In this document: piece by piece, positions 43,584 to 51,474 of the stretch
Numbering within the stretch: the first letter of the stretch is position 1
Layout: every line of letters begins with the position of its first letter
Made by a program: the position numbers and the translations under genes
DNA from: an uncultured Bacteroidia bacterium
GTDB taxonomy: Bacteria > Bacteroidota > Bacteroidia > Bacteroidales > Prolixibacteraceae
Length of the DNA stretch: 64,000 bases
Assembly: GCA_903904515.1 (NCBI GenBank)
Contig: CAIVCR010000076.1
Span: 31,539-95,538, forward strand
Direction: 5' to 3'
Notes under the pieces: generated by a model
Database searches by the model: none
Told to the model about the DNA's origin: nothing
The model's input: the letters and a program-made list of their open reading frames with translations, nothing else

Positions 43584-45938
43584 TTAGAACTGTATTTTAT
43601 AGACTATATTGGGAAAAAATCCAAGCTGATAAGTCGTATTTATTGATCTGCTTTTGTCATCATAGTTTTGCGAGAATACATTCTTGTGATTGGTTACATT
43701 TTGCAAATCGAGGGAAAATGAATGGGATAGCTTTCTCTTACCACTATTAATGGTGTATCCAATTTTTAAATCCAGCCTGAAATAGTTGGGATAAAAGGCC
43801 GACCAGGCATCGGTAGACAATTGTTCGTGACCGGTAGAATTTGATGCTGTTAAATCGATGGGCGTATACGCCCTTCCTCCTGCATAAGTATATTTTAGGT
43901 CTGTTGAGAATTTGTTTCGCTTCTCACTTCCCACTTTCCACTCTTTCCCACCCAGAATATTGAAAATATATTTTCCGTTAAACGCCGTATTTCGCTCAAT
44001 CCCATCACTCCCTTTGTACTTTGAGCTATATACCGACGAAGTAAAAAGGCCATAGTATCCATGACTAAAGAATTTTTCGATAGTCAATTCTGCCCCATAA
44101 TTTTTTCCGGTCCCACTGTTTGTAAGTTTATCTTCCAGGTCGGCCTTAAAGCTTGCTCCGGTATTCAGCATAGAATAACTGCTTGAAAAAGTGTTCACCG
44201 GAACATTGTAGATCGATTGATAGTACACTTCAGATTTTAACCGCCAATCGTCAAAGGGATGCAAATCATAACCCAGTACAAAATGATGACTCTTGGTGAA
44301 ATCTAAATTCTTATTGTTATAGCTGGTAGAACCATCTGCATTTTGAGTTTGAAGGAAGTAGACATTTATGGGTTGTGTTTGAGAATGAAGACCATATCCA
44401 AAACTCAGTGAGCTTTTGGTATTGAGGTCATATTTCAAACCCAGACGAGGTTCCACAGAAGTGGAACTGTTGAGGAAAAAATGCTGAGAATGCAGACCCG
44501 CATTAAGTGTCAGTTTATCGTTAATACTATATTTTAAATGTGCGTAGACCTGTGCAAGGTTTGTGTAGCTGTTGTAATCCCAAACCTGCTTCCATACAGA
44601 CTGAATGTCCCTTTTTTCGCGGTAATAAAGGTTCAAGCCGATCAACTCATCCTGAATACCTACTTTAACAAACAGCTTTGAGTTTATTTTTGAATTAAAA
44701 CTTGTCGAGAAGTTATATCCCGTTTTGGCTACTTTATTCTCTTGTTCCGTGAAGGAAGTGCTTGTCAACCTGTCAAAACCATAGTTTGTCTGGTCGTTTT
44801 TCGAGTAGTTAATACCAATATTGGAGCTAAAGTACGATTTGTTATTCAGTTGTTTAAAATGCTTTAACCCGATAATCCCAATCTGACTGCTTAAATCGTG
44901 TCCGCCACCGTTTCCATACAATGAACCTGTTTTTCCACCCTCAATATTGATGCTGCTTGTTGCGAGTATTCCAAACAAGGTAAATCGTCCAGCTTTGGTG
45001 TTACCGCTATTAAGGTTAAAGGATAAATCCTGGTAAGATGGCAATGCCGTTGTTCCTATATTCACGCCCATAGCCTGAGCAACACCTGCCAGGGCATAGC
45101 GGTATCCAACCAGATAAGACGAGCCTTTTTCTTTATTGATTGGACCTTCTGTTGTAGCCTCCAGACCTGTGATCACGCCTGCCTGTAGGGTTGTCTCCTT
45201 TTTTTGGGAATTTCCATTCCGAAACCCCAGATCAAAAACACCTGCTGTCGCATTGCCATATTCTGCGGGGAATGCCGATGTTAAGAAATCGGAACTTTTC
45301 AACAGGTTGGTATTTAGTGCACTTACTGCGCCACCGGTAGTTCCCACTGAAGCAAAGTGGTTTGGATTTGTGACATTCATCCCGTTGATACGCCACAAGA
45401 CACCCACGGGGGAATTGCCCCGGATCACAATGTCATTCCGACTGTCATCGGGGGCGCTGACACCCGCAAAATTGGCTGCCAAACGGGCAGGATCGCTTCG
45501 CCCGCCGGCATACCGGTTTACCTCTTCGGTCGAAAATGTGCGTGCACTGATTGTAGCCAGATTGTTGATTGCTTTATCTTTGGTATTTGCCTTAATCACG
45601 ACCTCATTCAGATTGGTGACATTCTCTTCCATTGCAATATCAAGGATGGTCTCTTTCCCGGATGTAACCACTACATTTGGCACAAATACATTCTTGTAGC
45701 CCAGGTAAGAAACATTGATATCATACCTGTCTGGTGAAATATTTGTCAGTACATAATTCCCGTTTGCATCTGCGGTTGCACCTTTATTTTCTGTTTTACT
45801 GATAATCTGAACTGTAGCTCCCGGAAGTGTTGTCTGAGAAAGCTTATCGGTGATAACGCCCCGAATATTTTGCTTATTGTTTTGAGCAAAAGTAAATTGG
45901 GTGATGAATAGGACAATTATAAAAATGTATTTTTTCAT
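43584..45938 (-). CDS. TonB-dependent outer-membrane receptor (CarboxypepD_reg-like plus plug and barrel)
   Basis: 784-aa receptor. Signal peptide KKYIFIIVLFITQFTFAQ; CarboxypepD_reg-like domain (IRGVITDKLSQTTLPGATVQ, GNYVLTNISPDRYDINVSYL); plug domain with NDIVIRGNSPVGVLWRINGM and NPNHFASVGTTGGAVSALNT; and a barrel ending LGFFPNIVYKIQF with terminal Phe. It is not SusC-like: no SusD gene follows and the barrel is short. Substrate unknown (siderophore, vitamin, metal or signal). First gene of the operon with the GT-C-like protein and the LytSR pair, an unusual linkage suggesting the receptor and regulator act on the same ligand. Confidence 0.92.
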   Translation of the reverse strand: MKKYIFIIVLFITQFTFAQNNKQNIRGVITDKLSQTTLPGATVQIISKTENKGATADANGNYVLTNISPDRYDINVSYLGYKNVFVPNVVVTSGKETILDIAMEENVTNLNEVVIKANTKDKAINNLATISARTFSTEEVNRYAGGRSDPARLAANFAGVSAPDDSRNDIVIRGNSPVGVLWRINGMNVTNPNHFASVGTTGGAVSALNTNLLKSSDFLTSAFPAEYGNATAGVFDLGFRNGNSQKKETTLQAGVITGLEATTEGPINKEKGSSYLVGYRYALAGVAQAMGVNIGTTALPSYQDLSFNLNSGNTKAGRFTLFGILATSSINIEGGKTGSLYGNGGGHDLSSQIGIIGLKHFKQLNNKSYFSSNIGINYSKNDQTNYGFDRLTSTSFTEQENKVAKTGYNFSTSFNSKINSKLFVKVGIQDELIGLNLYYREKRDIQSVWKQVWDYNSYTNLAQVYAHLKYSINDKLTLNAGLHSQHFFLNSSTSVEPRLGLKYDLNTKSSLSFGYGLHSQTQPINVYFLQTQNADGSTSYNNKNLDFTKSHHFVLGYDLHPFDDWRLKSEVYYQSIYNVPVNTFSSSYSMLNTGASFKADLEDKLTNSGTGKNYGAELTIEKFFSHGYYGLFTSSVYSSKYKGSDGIERNTAFNGKYIFNILGGKEWKVGSEKRNKFSTDLKYTYAGGRAYTPIDLTASNSTGHEQLSTDAWSAFYPNYFRLDLKIGYTINSGKRKLSHSFSLDLQNVTNHKNVFSQNYDDKSRSINTTYQLGFFPNIVYKIQF

Positions 45939-46094
45939 TACTATTGGTTTTGAATTTTTAGAATAATATGATGTCTCACCTCATCGTTTGTCATTTTGAC
46001 CTTCCCTGGTGTTTATGAGCGAAGCCGAAGTAAAGGGGAGAGGAGTCGTACGCCGAATTCCATCAGAACTCAAATCAGAAGAGGCTGTCTAAAA

Positions 46095-46137
46095 ACTCTG
46101 TGTGACTCTGTGAATCCTCAGTGTAACTCTGTGTAAC
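46095..46137 (+). repeat. ACTCTGTGT-type short repeats
   Basis: Three or four imperfect copies (ACTCTGTGTGACTCTGTG, then CAGTGTAACTCTGTGTAAC) in the 202-bp gap between the deacetylase and the TonB receptor. No ORF or promoter box recognised in this gap. Confidence 0.5.
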
Positions 46138-46140
46138 AAA

Positions 46141-47070
46141 CTAATTCAACTGTTTTGTGCTGCCCGCTTCAATGGTAAATACTTTGCCATTAATTTTCAC
46201 AAATACATTTATTGAACTTAAATTTGTAACCATCGTTTTATCGACTGAGAATTTGAGATTTTTATAGGCATTGATGTAATCCACTAAACTTATTTGCGTT
46301 GTATAGTATAATTCAGGGTTATGTGAAATCATCTTGAAAAATTTCTCCACTTCTCCCCATTTGTTTCCGGGTCCTTCGTATTCCCAACTATGTCCCCACA
46401 CATAAAACAGGGCTAAGGTTTTTGCTTTTAGAAAATCGGTTGTAAGCTGATAAAAGGCCTTCAATTCTCTACTGTCGTTTGCCGTGTCGTTGGGGATATA
46501 ATTGGTTTTTCCAAATAAATGAATGGTAGGTTGCCATTTCAGAAAATGGGTAGGCAGGCTAAAATTGTATGTGTCGCCGACTGTTCTTGCGTATTCAATA
46601 CCTAAACCGGTAATTGTCTCAATTACAAAATCGTTGGTATTGCCAAATGGATACGACATTCCACGAACAGGATAGGCTGTCAATCTTTCCAGCTCTTTCC
46701 TATCCTCCACCACTTCGTAAATCACATCAATTTTCGACAAAGAAGTAAGCCCCGGGTGATTTGCAGTATGACCGGAAACTTCGTGTCCTTTATACAAGCT
46801 TTTAATTTCTTCTTTGGTGAGATAATCTTTTGTGCCAAGTTTATTGGAATTGAGATGAAAAGTCCCTGTAAGACCATATTCATTCATCAAGTGTACCAAT
46901 TGCCTGTCGGCCACACGACCATCATCAAAACTCAATATCAAAGCTTTGGATTTGCCTTGCGGGAAAAGCATTTCGATAGGGGTGCCAGTTATTGCAACAG
47001 GACTATCTGCCTGTGCTTTGGCGCAGTTTATTGAAAAGGAAAGGGCCAAAAAGAAGATCAATTTTTTCAT
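46141..47070 (-). CDS. Secreted polysaccharide deacetylase (NodB/CE4 type)
   Basis: 309-aa protein with signal peptide (MKKLIFFLALSFSINCAKAQ). NodB homology: motif 1 LILSFDDGRVADRQ (catalytic base Asp plus metal Asp), motif 2 GHEVSGHTANHPGL (H-T-x-x-H metal ligands), motif 3 region GMSYPFGNTN and later YVWGHSWEYE (His). It removes N- or O-acetyl groups from a polysaccharide or peptidoglycan fragment. The C-terminal ~50 residues are a small beta domain (VFVKINGKVFTIEAGS). Same strand as, but 202 bp upstream of, the TonB receptor operon. Confidence 0.85.
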   Translation of the reverse strand: MKKLIFFLALSFSINCAKAQADSPVAITGTPIEMLFPQGKSKALILSFDDGRVADRQLVHLMNEYGLTGTFHLNSNKLGTKDYLTKEEIKSLYKGHEVSGHTANHPGLTSLSKIDVIYEVVEDRKELERLTAYPVRGMSYPFGNTNDFVIETITGLGIEYARTVGDTYNFSLPTHFLKWQPTIHLFGKTNYIPNDTANDSRELKAFYQLTTDFLKAKTLALFYVWGHSWEYEGPGNKWGEVEKFFKMISHNPELYYTTQISLVDYINAYKNLKFSVDKTMVTNLSSINVFVKINGKVFTIEAGSTKQLN

Positions 47071-47171
47071 TTTAAATAAATTTAATACATTAAGAAACTA
47101 CTGCATTGATGCAACCAATAGGTTTTGAGTAATTTAAAAGCCTTATTCTGTTTTTTTACCTTAGTAGTTGT

Positions 47172-47570
47172 TTATTTATGCGGACCATTTTCCCCCTCTT
47201 TCGGTCCTTGTGGGCGGCCGGCCAGTTCCAATTCAAGGTATTTTGGGAACAAAGCGGCTGGAATAGTAAGCTTCACTTTCTCATCTCTGATCTTTTCCAG
47301 TGCATCAATGGTTGATTTCTGAGGTCTGGCAGGGGGATTTGTACTCTTGTCGACAAGTTTTTCCATCTCTGCAAAGAATTCATTAAAGGCAGAGGTAACT
47401 TTTTCGGTCTGCTGTTTGTCGAGATTTAGTGGCTTGCAGATTCGCTCCTCCACCATTCCCATTCTCTCTTTTAGTGATGGGGGTTGCAGCGAACCATCTT
47501 TAGGTTGTGAGAAGCAAAAACTTACTGCTGAAAGAACTATTATAACCGTTGCAAATACCTTTGTCTTCAT
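47172..47570 (-). CDS. Small secreted Spy/CpxP-like protein
   Basis: 132-aa exported protein: signal peptide KTKVFATVIIVLSAVSFCFS, then an all-helical segment (ERMGMVEERICKPLNLDKQQ, SAFNEFFAEMEKLVD) and a charged Gly/Pro tail (GRPQGPKEGENGPHK). The PLNLDKQQTEKV stretch matches the pattern of LTxxQ motifs in Spy/CpxP periplasmic chaperones. A role in envelope stress or metal tolerance is possible but inferred from pattern only. No closely linked operon partner. Confidence 0.6.
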   Translation of the reverse strand: MKTKVFATVIIVLSAVSFCFSQPKDGSLQPPSLKERMGMVEERICKPLNLDKQQTEKVTSAFNEFFAEMEKLVDKSTNPPARPQKSTIDALEKIRDEKVKLTIPAALFPKYLELELAGRPQGPKEGENGPHK

Positions 47571-47699
47571 CTTCTTAAATTTTAAGGTTTATGAATATGA
47601 AGGCAAATGTAAACGAGGGTAGGTCAGCGTGAAAATTGATTCATTAGAGAGTGCGATTCTATCTCTTGTTGATGGGTTTTTATCTCCGGACAGCCTGGT

Positions 47700-48470
47700 T
47701 CAATCTCCGGATTGGGGGGTATTCAACGCGTATTTCGTGGAATATTTTTCATATTCTCGTCTCACTAATTCTCTTCCTAGTGCCTTTCCATGTCCCGGCA
47801 GGAAAAGATGGCATTCGGTTTTCAGAAGTTTCTCCCAACTTCTGACCATCTCTTTCGGGTCATCGGCAAAGGGGGTAAAAATCGAATTCCGGAATATCCC
47901 CAGCATGGTATCTCCTACAATTGCGATCTCATTGTTAATAATTACTGAGACCGATCCACGGGAATGGCCGGGTGTTGAAATTAATTGAATGTCAAATCCA
48001 TCTTTTGAAAGATCGAGATAATCTCCGATTAACCGATCAGTTGTAAAAGATGGATATCCGAACCAACTTCCTCCGATAAGGGATCCAAGCCCCGATAATA
48101 ATTTGGTAATAAACAGTGTCCCTGCCGGAATTGGAGTATATCCGTATTTGGTAAATTTTGCCTCATGTTCACCCGTCAGGATCTTGCAATTTTCCTGTTT
48201 CCGGAGAATATATGCATTGTGACAATGGTCAAAATGGGTGTGCGTGAGGATGATCAGGCTGATTGGCTGAGGTAATCCTAACGAATTGATATTCCGTTTT
48301 AAACCGGGATAAGAATACTTCCAGCCTGTATCAACCAGGATATTCCCTTTCCCGGTTGAGATCAGATAGACATTGCTCCTTCCGGAAGAGACAAGATATA
48401 TCTCATATCCGTTTTTTGTTTTCCACTTTTTCATCACATCAGTTATCTTTGGGAGGTTTTCAACTCTCAT
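47700..48470 (-). CDS. MBL-fold metallo-hydrolase
   Basis: 256-aa cytoplasmic metallo-beta-lactamase-fold enzyme. Motifs: NILVDTGW, zinc-binding LTHTHFDHCHN (HxHxDH), LISTPGHSRGS, IVGDTMLG and LFLPGHGKAL. An insertion after the zinc motif (HEAKFTKYGYTPIPAGTLFI) probably shapes the substrate pocket. Substrate unknown; glyoxalase-II-like or quorum-quenching enzymes share this layout. Start at 48470 has GAAGGG upstream; a second Met at 48434 is possible. A degenerate copy of the insertion region occurs at about 49561-49650. Confidence 0.85.
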   Translation of the reverse strand: MRVENLPKITDVMKKWKTKNGYEIYLVSSGRSNVYLISTGKGNILVDTGWKYSYPGLKRNINSLGLPQPISLIILTHTHFDHCHNAYILRKQENCKILTGEHEAKFTKYGYTPIPAGTLFITKLLSGLGSLIGGSWFGYPSFTTDRLIGDYLDLSKDGFDIQLISTPGHSRGSVSVIINNEIAIVGDTMLGIFRNSIFTPFADDPKEMVRSWEKLLKTECHLFLPGHGKALGRELVRREYEKYSTKYALNTPQSGD

Positions 48471-48494
48471 CCCTTCACTGTTGGTATGATTTTT

Positions 48495-49367
48495 TTACAA
48501 CTTTTGGATATCCTGCTCTGAAAGACCAGTGAGTCCGGAGATGTCCGTTATCGGCAAACCCATTTTTAGTGCATTTTTTGCCAGGATTAATTTTTCCTGT
48601 TTAATCCCTTGTTCAATACCTTTTATAATCCCCCGTTCTTCACCCTGTTCCATTCCGGTTTCAAAAGAATCGGCCCTGATCGTTTTTTCGGTGCTGATAT
48701 AATCCCAGTATTTGTCGTACGTCTCAAGCTCTCCTTTGGTTAGAGCGCTTTCAAGAATCAGGTCAGAGGCTTCCTTAAGTTCAGGAACATCCAGAAAATC
48801 GGAAGATATTTCTTCCTGCTGATCGCTGATCTCCGATAAAAAGCGCAGCCATAACACCTGTAACCGCTTGTCGGTAAATTGCTTTGACTTAAATTTTGGA
48901 AGTTCAATAAAGATGAATTCAAGTCCTTCGATTACCTTTTCGCTCTCCTGGGTATGAATAATTTTGTAATGGTGCAGGTAATTTTCAGACTTATTATCAA
49001 AATTTTCGTTGATGATATTCAGCGAGTAAACAGGTTGTAAGCCTTTGTACTGAACCCCTTTACCCACCTGTTTGATATACGCTTTTGAGGCGTTGAAAAG
49101 TACCCGGCTTTTGAAGCTGTCGGTCCAAAGCATCTGCATCTCAACGATAAATTGCTGCCCTTTTTCGTCAACGCATCTCACATCGACGATCGAATTTTTG
49201 AATATCGGGATTTCGGGGACCAGTTCGGCCGGAAGGTATTCAAGTGAAACAATTTTCTTACCCTCCGCCAATGGCATCACGGCATTGAGGAAACTTTTAA
49301 GCAGATGGGGATGTTCGCCAAATATCCGCTTAAAGGTTAAGTCATTTTTGGGGTCGAGATAACGCAT
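48495..49367 (-). CDS. Rpn/PD-(D/E)XK nuclease-family protein (transposase-like)
   Basis: Start at ATG 49367 (MRYLDPKNDLTFKRIFGEHP), the conserved beginning of Rpn/PD-(D/E)XK transposase-like proteins; the frame is open to 49526 but that extension reads through palindromic repeats. Nuclease core: IVDVRCVDEKGQQFIVEMQM (Asp and ExQ active-site residues). The C-terminal half is helical with a tail EQGEERGIIKGIEQGIKQEK and ISGLTGLSEQDIQKL, typical of the family. 290 aa. These proteins promote recombination in some bacteria or are self-standing mobile-like genes. No flanking inverted repeats or target duplication were found, so not a proven insertion element. Confidence 0.88.
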   Translation of the reverse strand: MRYLDPKNDLTFKRIFGEHPHLLKSFLNAVMPLAEGKKIVSLEYLPAELVPEIPIFKNSIVDVRCVDEKGQQFIVEMQMLWTDSFKSRVLFNASKAYIKQVGKGVQYKGLQPVYSLNIINENFDNKSENYLHHYKIIHTQESEKVIEGLEFIFIELPKFKSKQFTDKRLQVLWLRFLSEISDQQEEISSDFLDVPELKEASDLILESALTKGELETYDKYWDYISTEKTIRADSFETGMEQGEERGIIKGIEQGIKQEKLILAKNALKMGLPITDISGLTGLSEQDIQKL

Positions 49368-49434
49368 GTCATAAATTGTTGTTACTACAAATATACGACA
49401 AAAAATACCAGAATAACTTTTTTGCAAAGTGCCT

Positions 49435-49510
49435 ACCCAGCGATGGGTCCCGCGAAATGCATTCGCGGTTTTAAAAATCCCAGCAGGAAAAGGGCGAAGG
49501 CAATTCGCCC
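49435..49510. repeat. Cluster of three small GC-rich palindromes (REP-like)
   Basis: Hairpins at 49435-49448 (ACCCA/TGGGT), 49450-49468 (CCGCGAA/TTCGCGG, 5-nt loop) and 49492-49510 (GGGCGAA/TTCGCCC, 5-nt loop). GC-rich compared with the surroundings. Confidence 0.7.
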
Positions 49511-49560
49511 AACCCGATCGCCCCACCCAATGTCTTTCTAAGATTCAGAAATATTTTCTA

Positions 49561-49650
49561 CTCAAATTGTGTGCCTGATGGCACCTTTTTCCGATCACCA
49601 TTCGCGCCGGAATAGGAGTGTATCCTGCCAGTGTAAACTTTCGCTCCGGT
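49561..49650 (-). pseudogene. Possible remnant of an MBL-fold gene
   Basis: Read on the minus strand, this stretch encodes VVPERKFTLAGYTPIPARMV, which lines up with the MBL-fold protein at 47700-48470 (EHEAKFTKYGYTPIPAGTLF); the DNA also matches over about 35 bases. Only this fragment is left, after the PepSY gene stop. Similarity is short and could be chance. Confidence 0.35.
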
Positions 49651-49663
49651 ACAACAGCCATAT

Positions 49664-51190
49664 TCAGGTAATCATCTGTTTTTTTCGCTTTGGCAAGAGC
49701 CATACCATAAATCCGCTGATCAGAACCATCAGTACACATAATCCGGCAATGGGAATATATAAAAGATAGAGTATCCCCAAAAAAGGTTCCAAAACCCGAC
49801 CGGTATGGATTTCCAGGGCAAAGTTCCAAAGTGAAATTGGGGATTTGGTTTTAACGTTGGCCGGCATATCCCATACTTCGCCACTGTTTTTCTCTGCAAT
49901 TCCCCGGTTGTAATCAAAGATCCATTGTTTGTCGGTGCGGTCATGGATAAATCCTGCCACCATATGATCGGAGACCGGTTTTGACATCCCCACGGGTGCC
50001 TGATACCCAGTTCCGGTATAATAATCTGAAACCGAGCCGCGTGCAGCATCCCAGATAAATAATCCGGTAAATGAGCCTACAAGGTACCTTGTACTGTCAA
50101 CTGGTTCCAGAACATTACACCCCATTAAGCTGACCGGGGCTTGCACATCGCTTCTGATCATTGATGCCGATAGCTTTTCATCAGCCCCGTAAAAGCCATC
50201 GGAGGTAGATAGAATGTAGTTCCCTAATTTCTGATTCCACACCCCTTTTCTGAGTTTGTCGTGCCAGGGATTGTCTGTGTCGAGGTGCGTTCCGGGAATG
50301 ATCCCTACCCGCTTATTGACAATTGGGATGAGTAACGGTGGACGTAAAAAAATTCCGGCAGTAGTATTAATAATCAGGAAAAGTGCAAACACATATCCCA
50401 CAAGATTATGCCATTTAAGATTTAGTTTGAAAGCTGCAGGAAGATTGCCCGAAGAGCTTTTGATTCTTTTCTTGCGTCTTATCAGATTGGGTAAAAAAAA
50501 GTGAATCAGTCCAGTAGCAGAAAGGATGATCGTCACAAATCCAAGTACGTCAACCAGTAGTTTCCCTGCCGTTCCAAAGAGTTCACCACTGTGAAGTTCC
50601 CATAACGTATTAAACATCCCTGCACTTTTGGTATAACCCTCAGGTGGCGGTAGAGTAGTGGTTTCAAAATGTTTTAAATCACAACTCTTAATCAGATAAT
50701 CTCTGCTTAAAATTACCAGCGTGTCCTGTTTGATAAACAAATCGACAAGCCGCTGTTCGGGAATCGCCATTGGGACAGCTTCCCATTTTTCCGAGCTCAT
50801 GGTTCGCCGGAACAAACCAAATTGGGTTGCGGCAATAAGCTGCTCTTTGTATCGGATAAGCTGATTAATTTTCCGGTTATCGATTCCCGCAGGAAATCCC
50901 TGATTATTTTCAAGATATCCTCCGGGAGTTTTAATCCATACACCAATATTTCCAAAGAAAAGGAGCGAATCGTTATTCAGATTAAATCCACCACGCACGG
51001 CAGCCTGATTCCAGTTTTGATATTCATAGCTTCGCGGCAGCCATTTTCGCGAGAGTTCAACCCCTGCAAAGAGGGTCCGATGATTCATAATAATCCCTGA
51101 AATCGCAAAATGAATCGCAAAAATGGTGATTATAACCCCCGGCCATTTGTGCAGTTTCCGGAATGTCTTGATAAGTTTTTTGCGATCCAT
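49664..51190 (-). CDS. PepSY-associated TM protein
   Basis: 508-aa membrane protein of the PepSY_TM (PiuB-like) family. N-terminal KLHKWPGVIITIFAIHFAIS then GIIMNHR is the conserved first helix. A large extracytoplasmic domain with repeats similar to a propeller/PepSY fold follows, then ATGLIHFFLP, LKWHNLVGYVFALFLIINTT (second conserved His helix) and a final hairpin ending MVWLLPKRKKQMIT. Family members are tied to iron/siderophore use or act as membrane reductases; conserved His residues on helices could bind heme (inference). Located after the NO operon on the same strand, separated by a repeat-rich gap of 284 bp. Confidence 0.8.
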   Translation of the reverse strand: MDRKKLIKTFRKLHKWPGVIITIFAIHFAISGIIMNHRTLFAGVELSRKWLPRSYEYQNWNQAAVRGGFNLNNDSLLFFGNIGVWIKTPGGYLENNQGFPAGIDNRKINQLIRYKEQLIAATQFGLFRRTMSSEKWEAVPMAIPEQRLVDLFIKQDTLVILSRDYLIKSCDLKHFETTTLPPPEGYTKSAGMFNTLWELHSGELFGTAGKLLVDVLGFVTIILSATGLIHFFLPNLIRRKKRIKSSSGNLPAAFKLNLKWHNLVGYVFALFLIINTTAGIFLRPPLLIPIVNKRVGIIPGTHLDTDNPWHDKLRKGVWNQKLGNYILSTSDGFYGADEKLSASMIRSDVQAPVSLMGCNVLEPVDSTRYLVGSFTGLFIWDAARGSVSDYYTGTGYQAPVGMSKPVSDHMVAGFIHDRTDKQWIFDYNRGIAEKNSGEVWDMPANVKTKSPISLWNFALEIHTGRVLEPFLGILYLLYIPIAGLCVLMVLISGFMVWLLPKRKKQMIT

Positions 51191-51257
51191 TTACAATCTT
51201 TCCTTAATTTCTTACTCCCAATATAACATTTGATCAGTGAAAATGATTTCTAAAAAA

Positions 51258-51318
51258 GCGGCTGGCAATTGGCAGCTGGCTACTGTCTGGATTTTGCCAG
51301 TAGCTAGTCGCCAGTCGC
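51258..51318. repeat. GCCAGTAGC-type fold-back repeat, second locus
   Basis: GCGGCTGGC...AGCTGGCTACTG faces CCAGTAGCTAGTCGCCAGTC across about ten bases, forming an imperfect hairpin. Shares TAGTCGCCAGTCGC and GCCAATTGCC/GGCAATTGGC words with 12151-12193. Confidence 0.7.
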
Positions 51319-51323
51319 TTTTC

Positions 51324-51455
51324 AATGAAGGAATTAAGAATGAAGGAATTAAGAATGAAGGAATTAAAGTATTAAAAATTAGAGAATTAAAAAAGCTGTT
51401 GTTCGATTCTCGACATTCTTTCATTCCTTAATTCTTTCATTCTTTCATTTCTTAA
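51324..51455. repeat. 15-bp tandem GAATGAAGGAATTAA with inverted T/C-rich arm
   Basis: Near-perfect tandem copies at 51324, 51338 and 51353, then an inverted arm of CATTCTTTCATTCCTTAA type up to 51455. Lies just beyond the qNOR stop codon. Confidence 0.75.
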
Positions 51456-51474
51456 CTCCTCTTCTCATTTTCTC

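Noticed and set aside
45136..45699. 187-codon plus-strand frame opposite the TonB receptor
   Set aside because: Antisense to the plug domain, Thr/Ser/Pro-rich shadow composition, no family resemblance.
48495..49526. Rpn gene with its flanks as a complete insertion sequence
   Set aside because: No terminal inverted repeats or target-site duplication could be found, and the extra N-terminal frame reads through palindromes.
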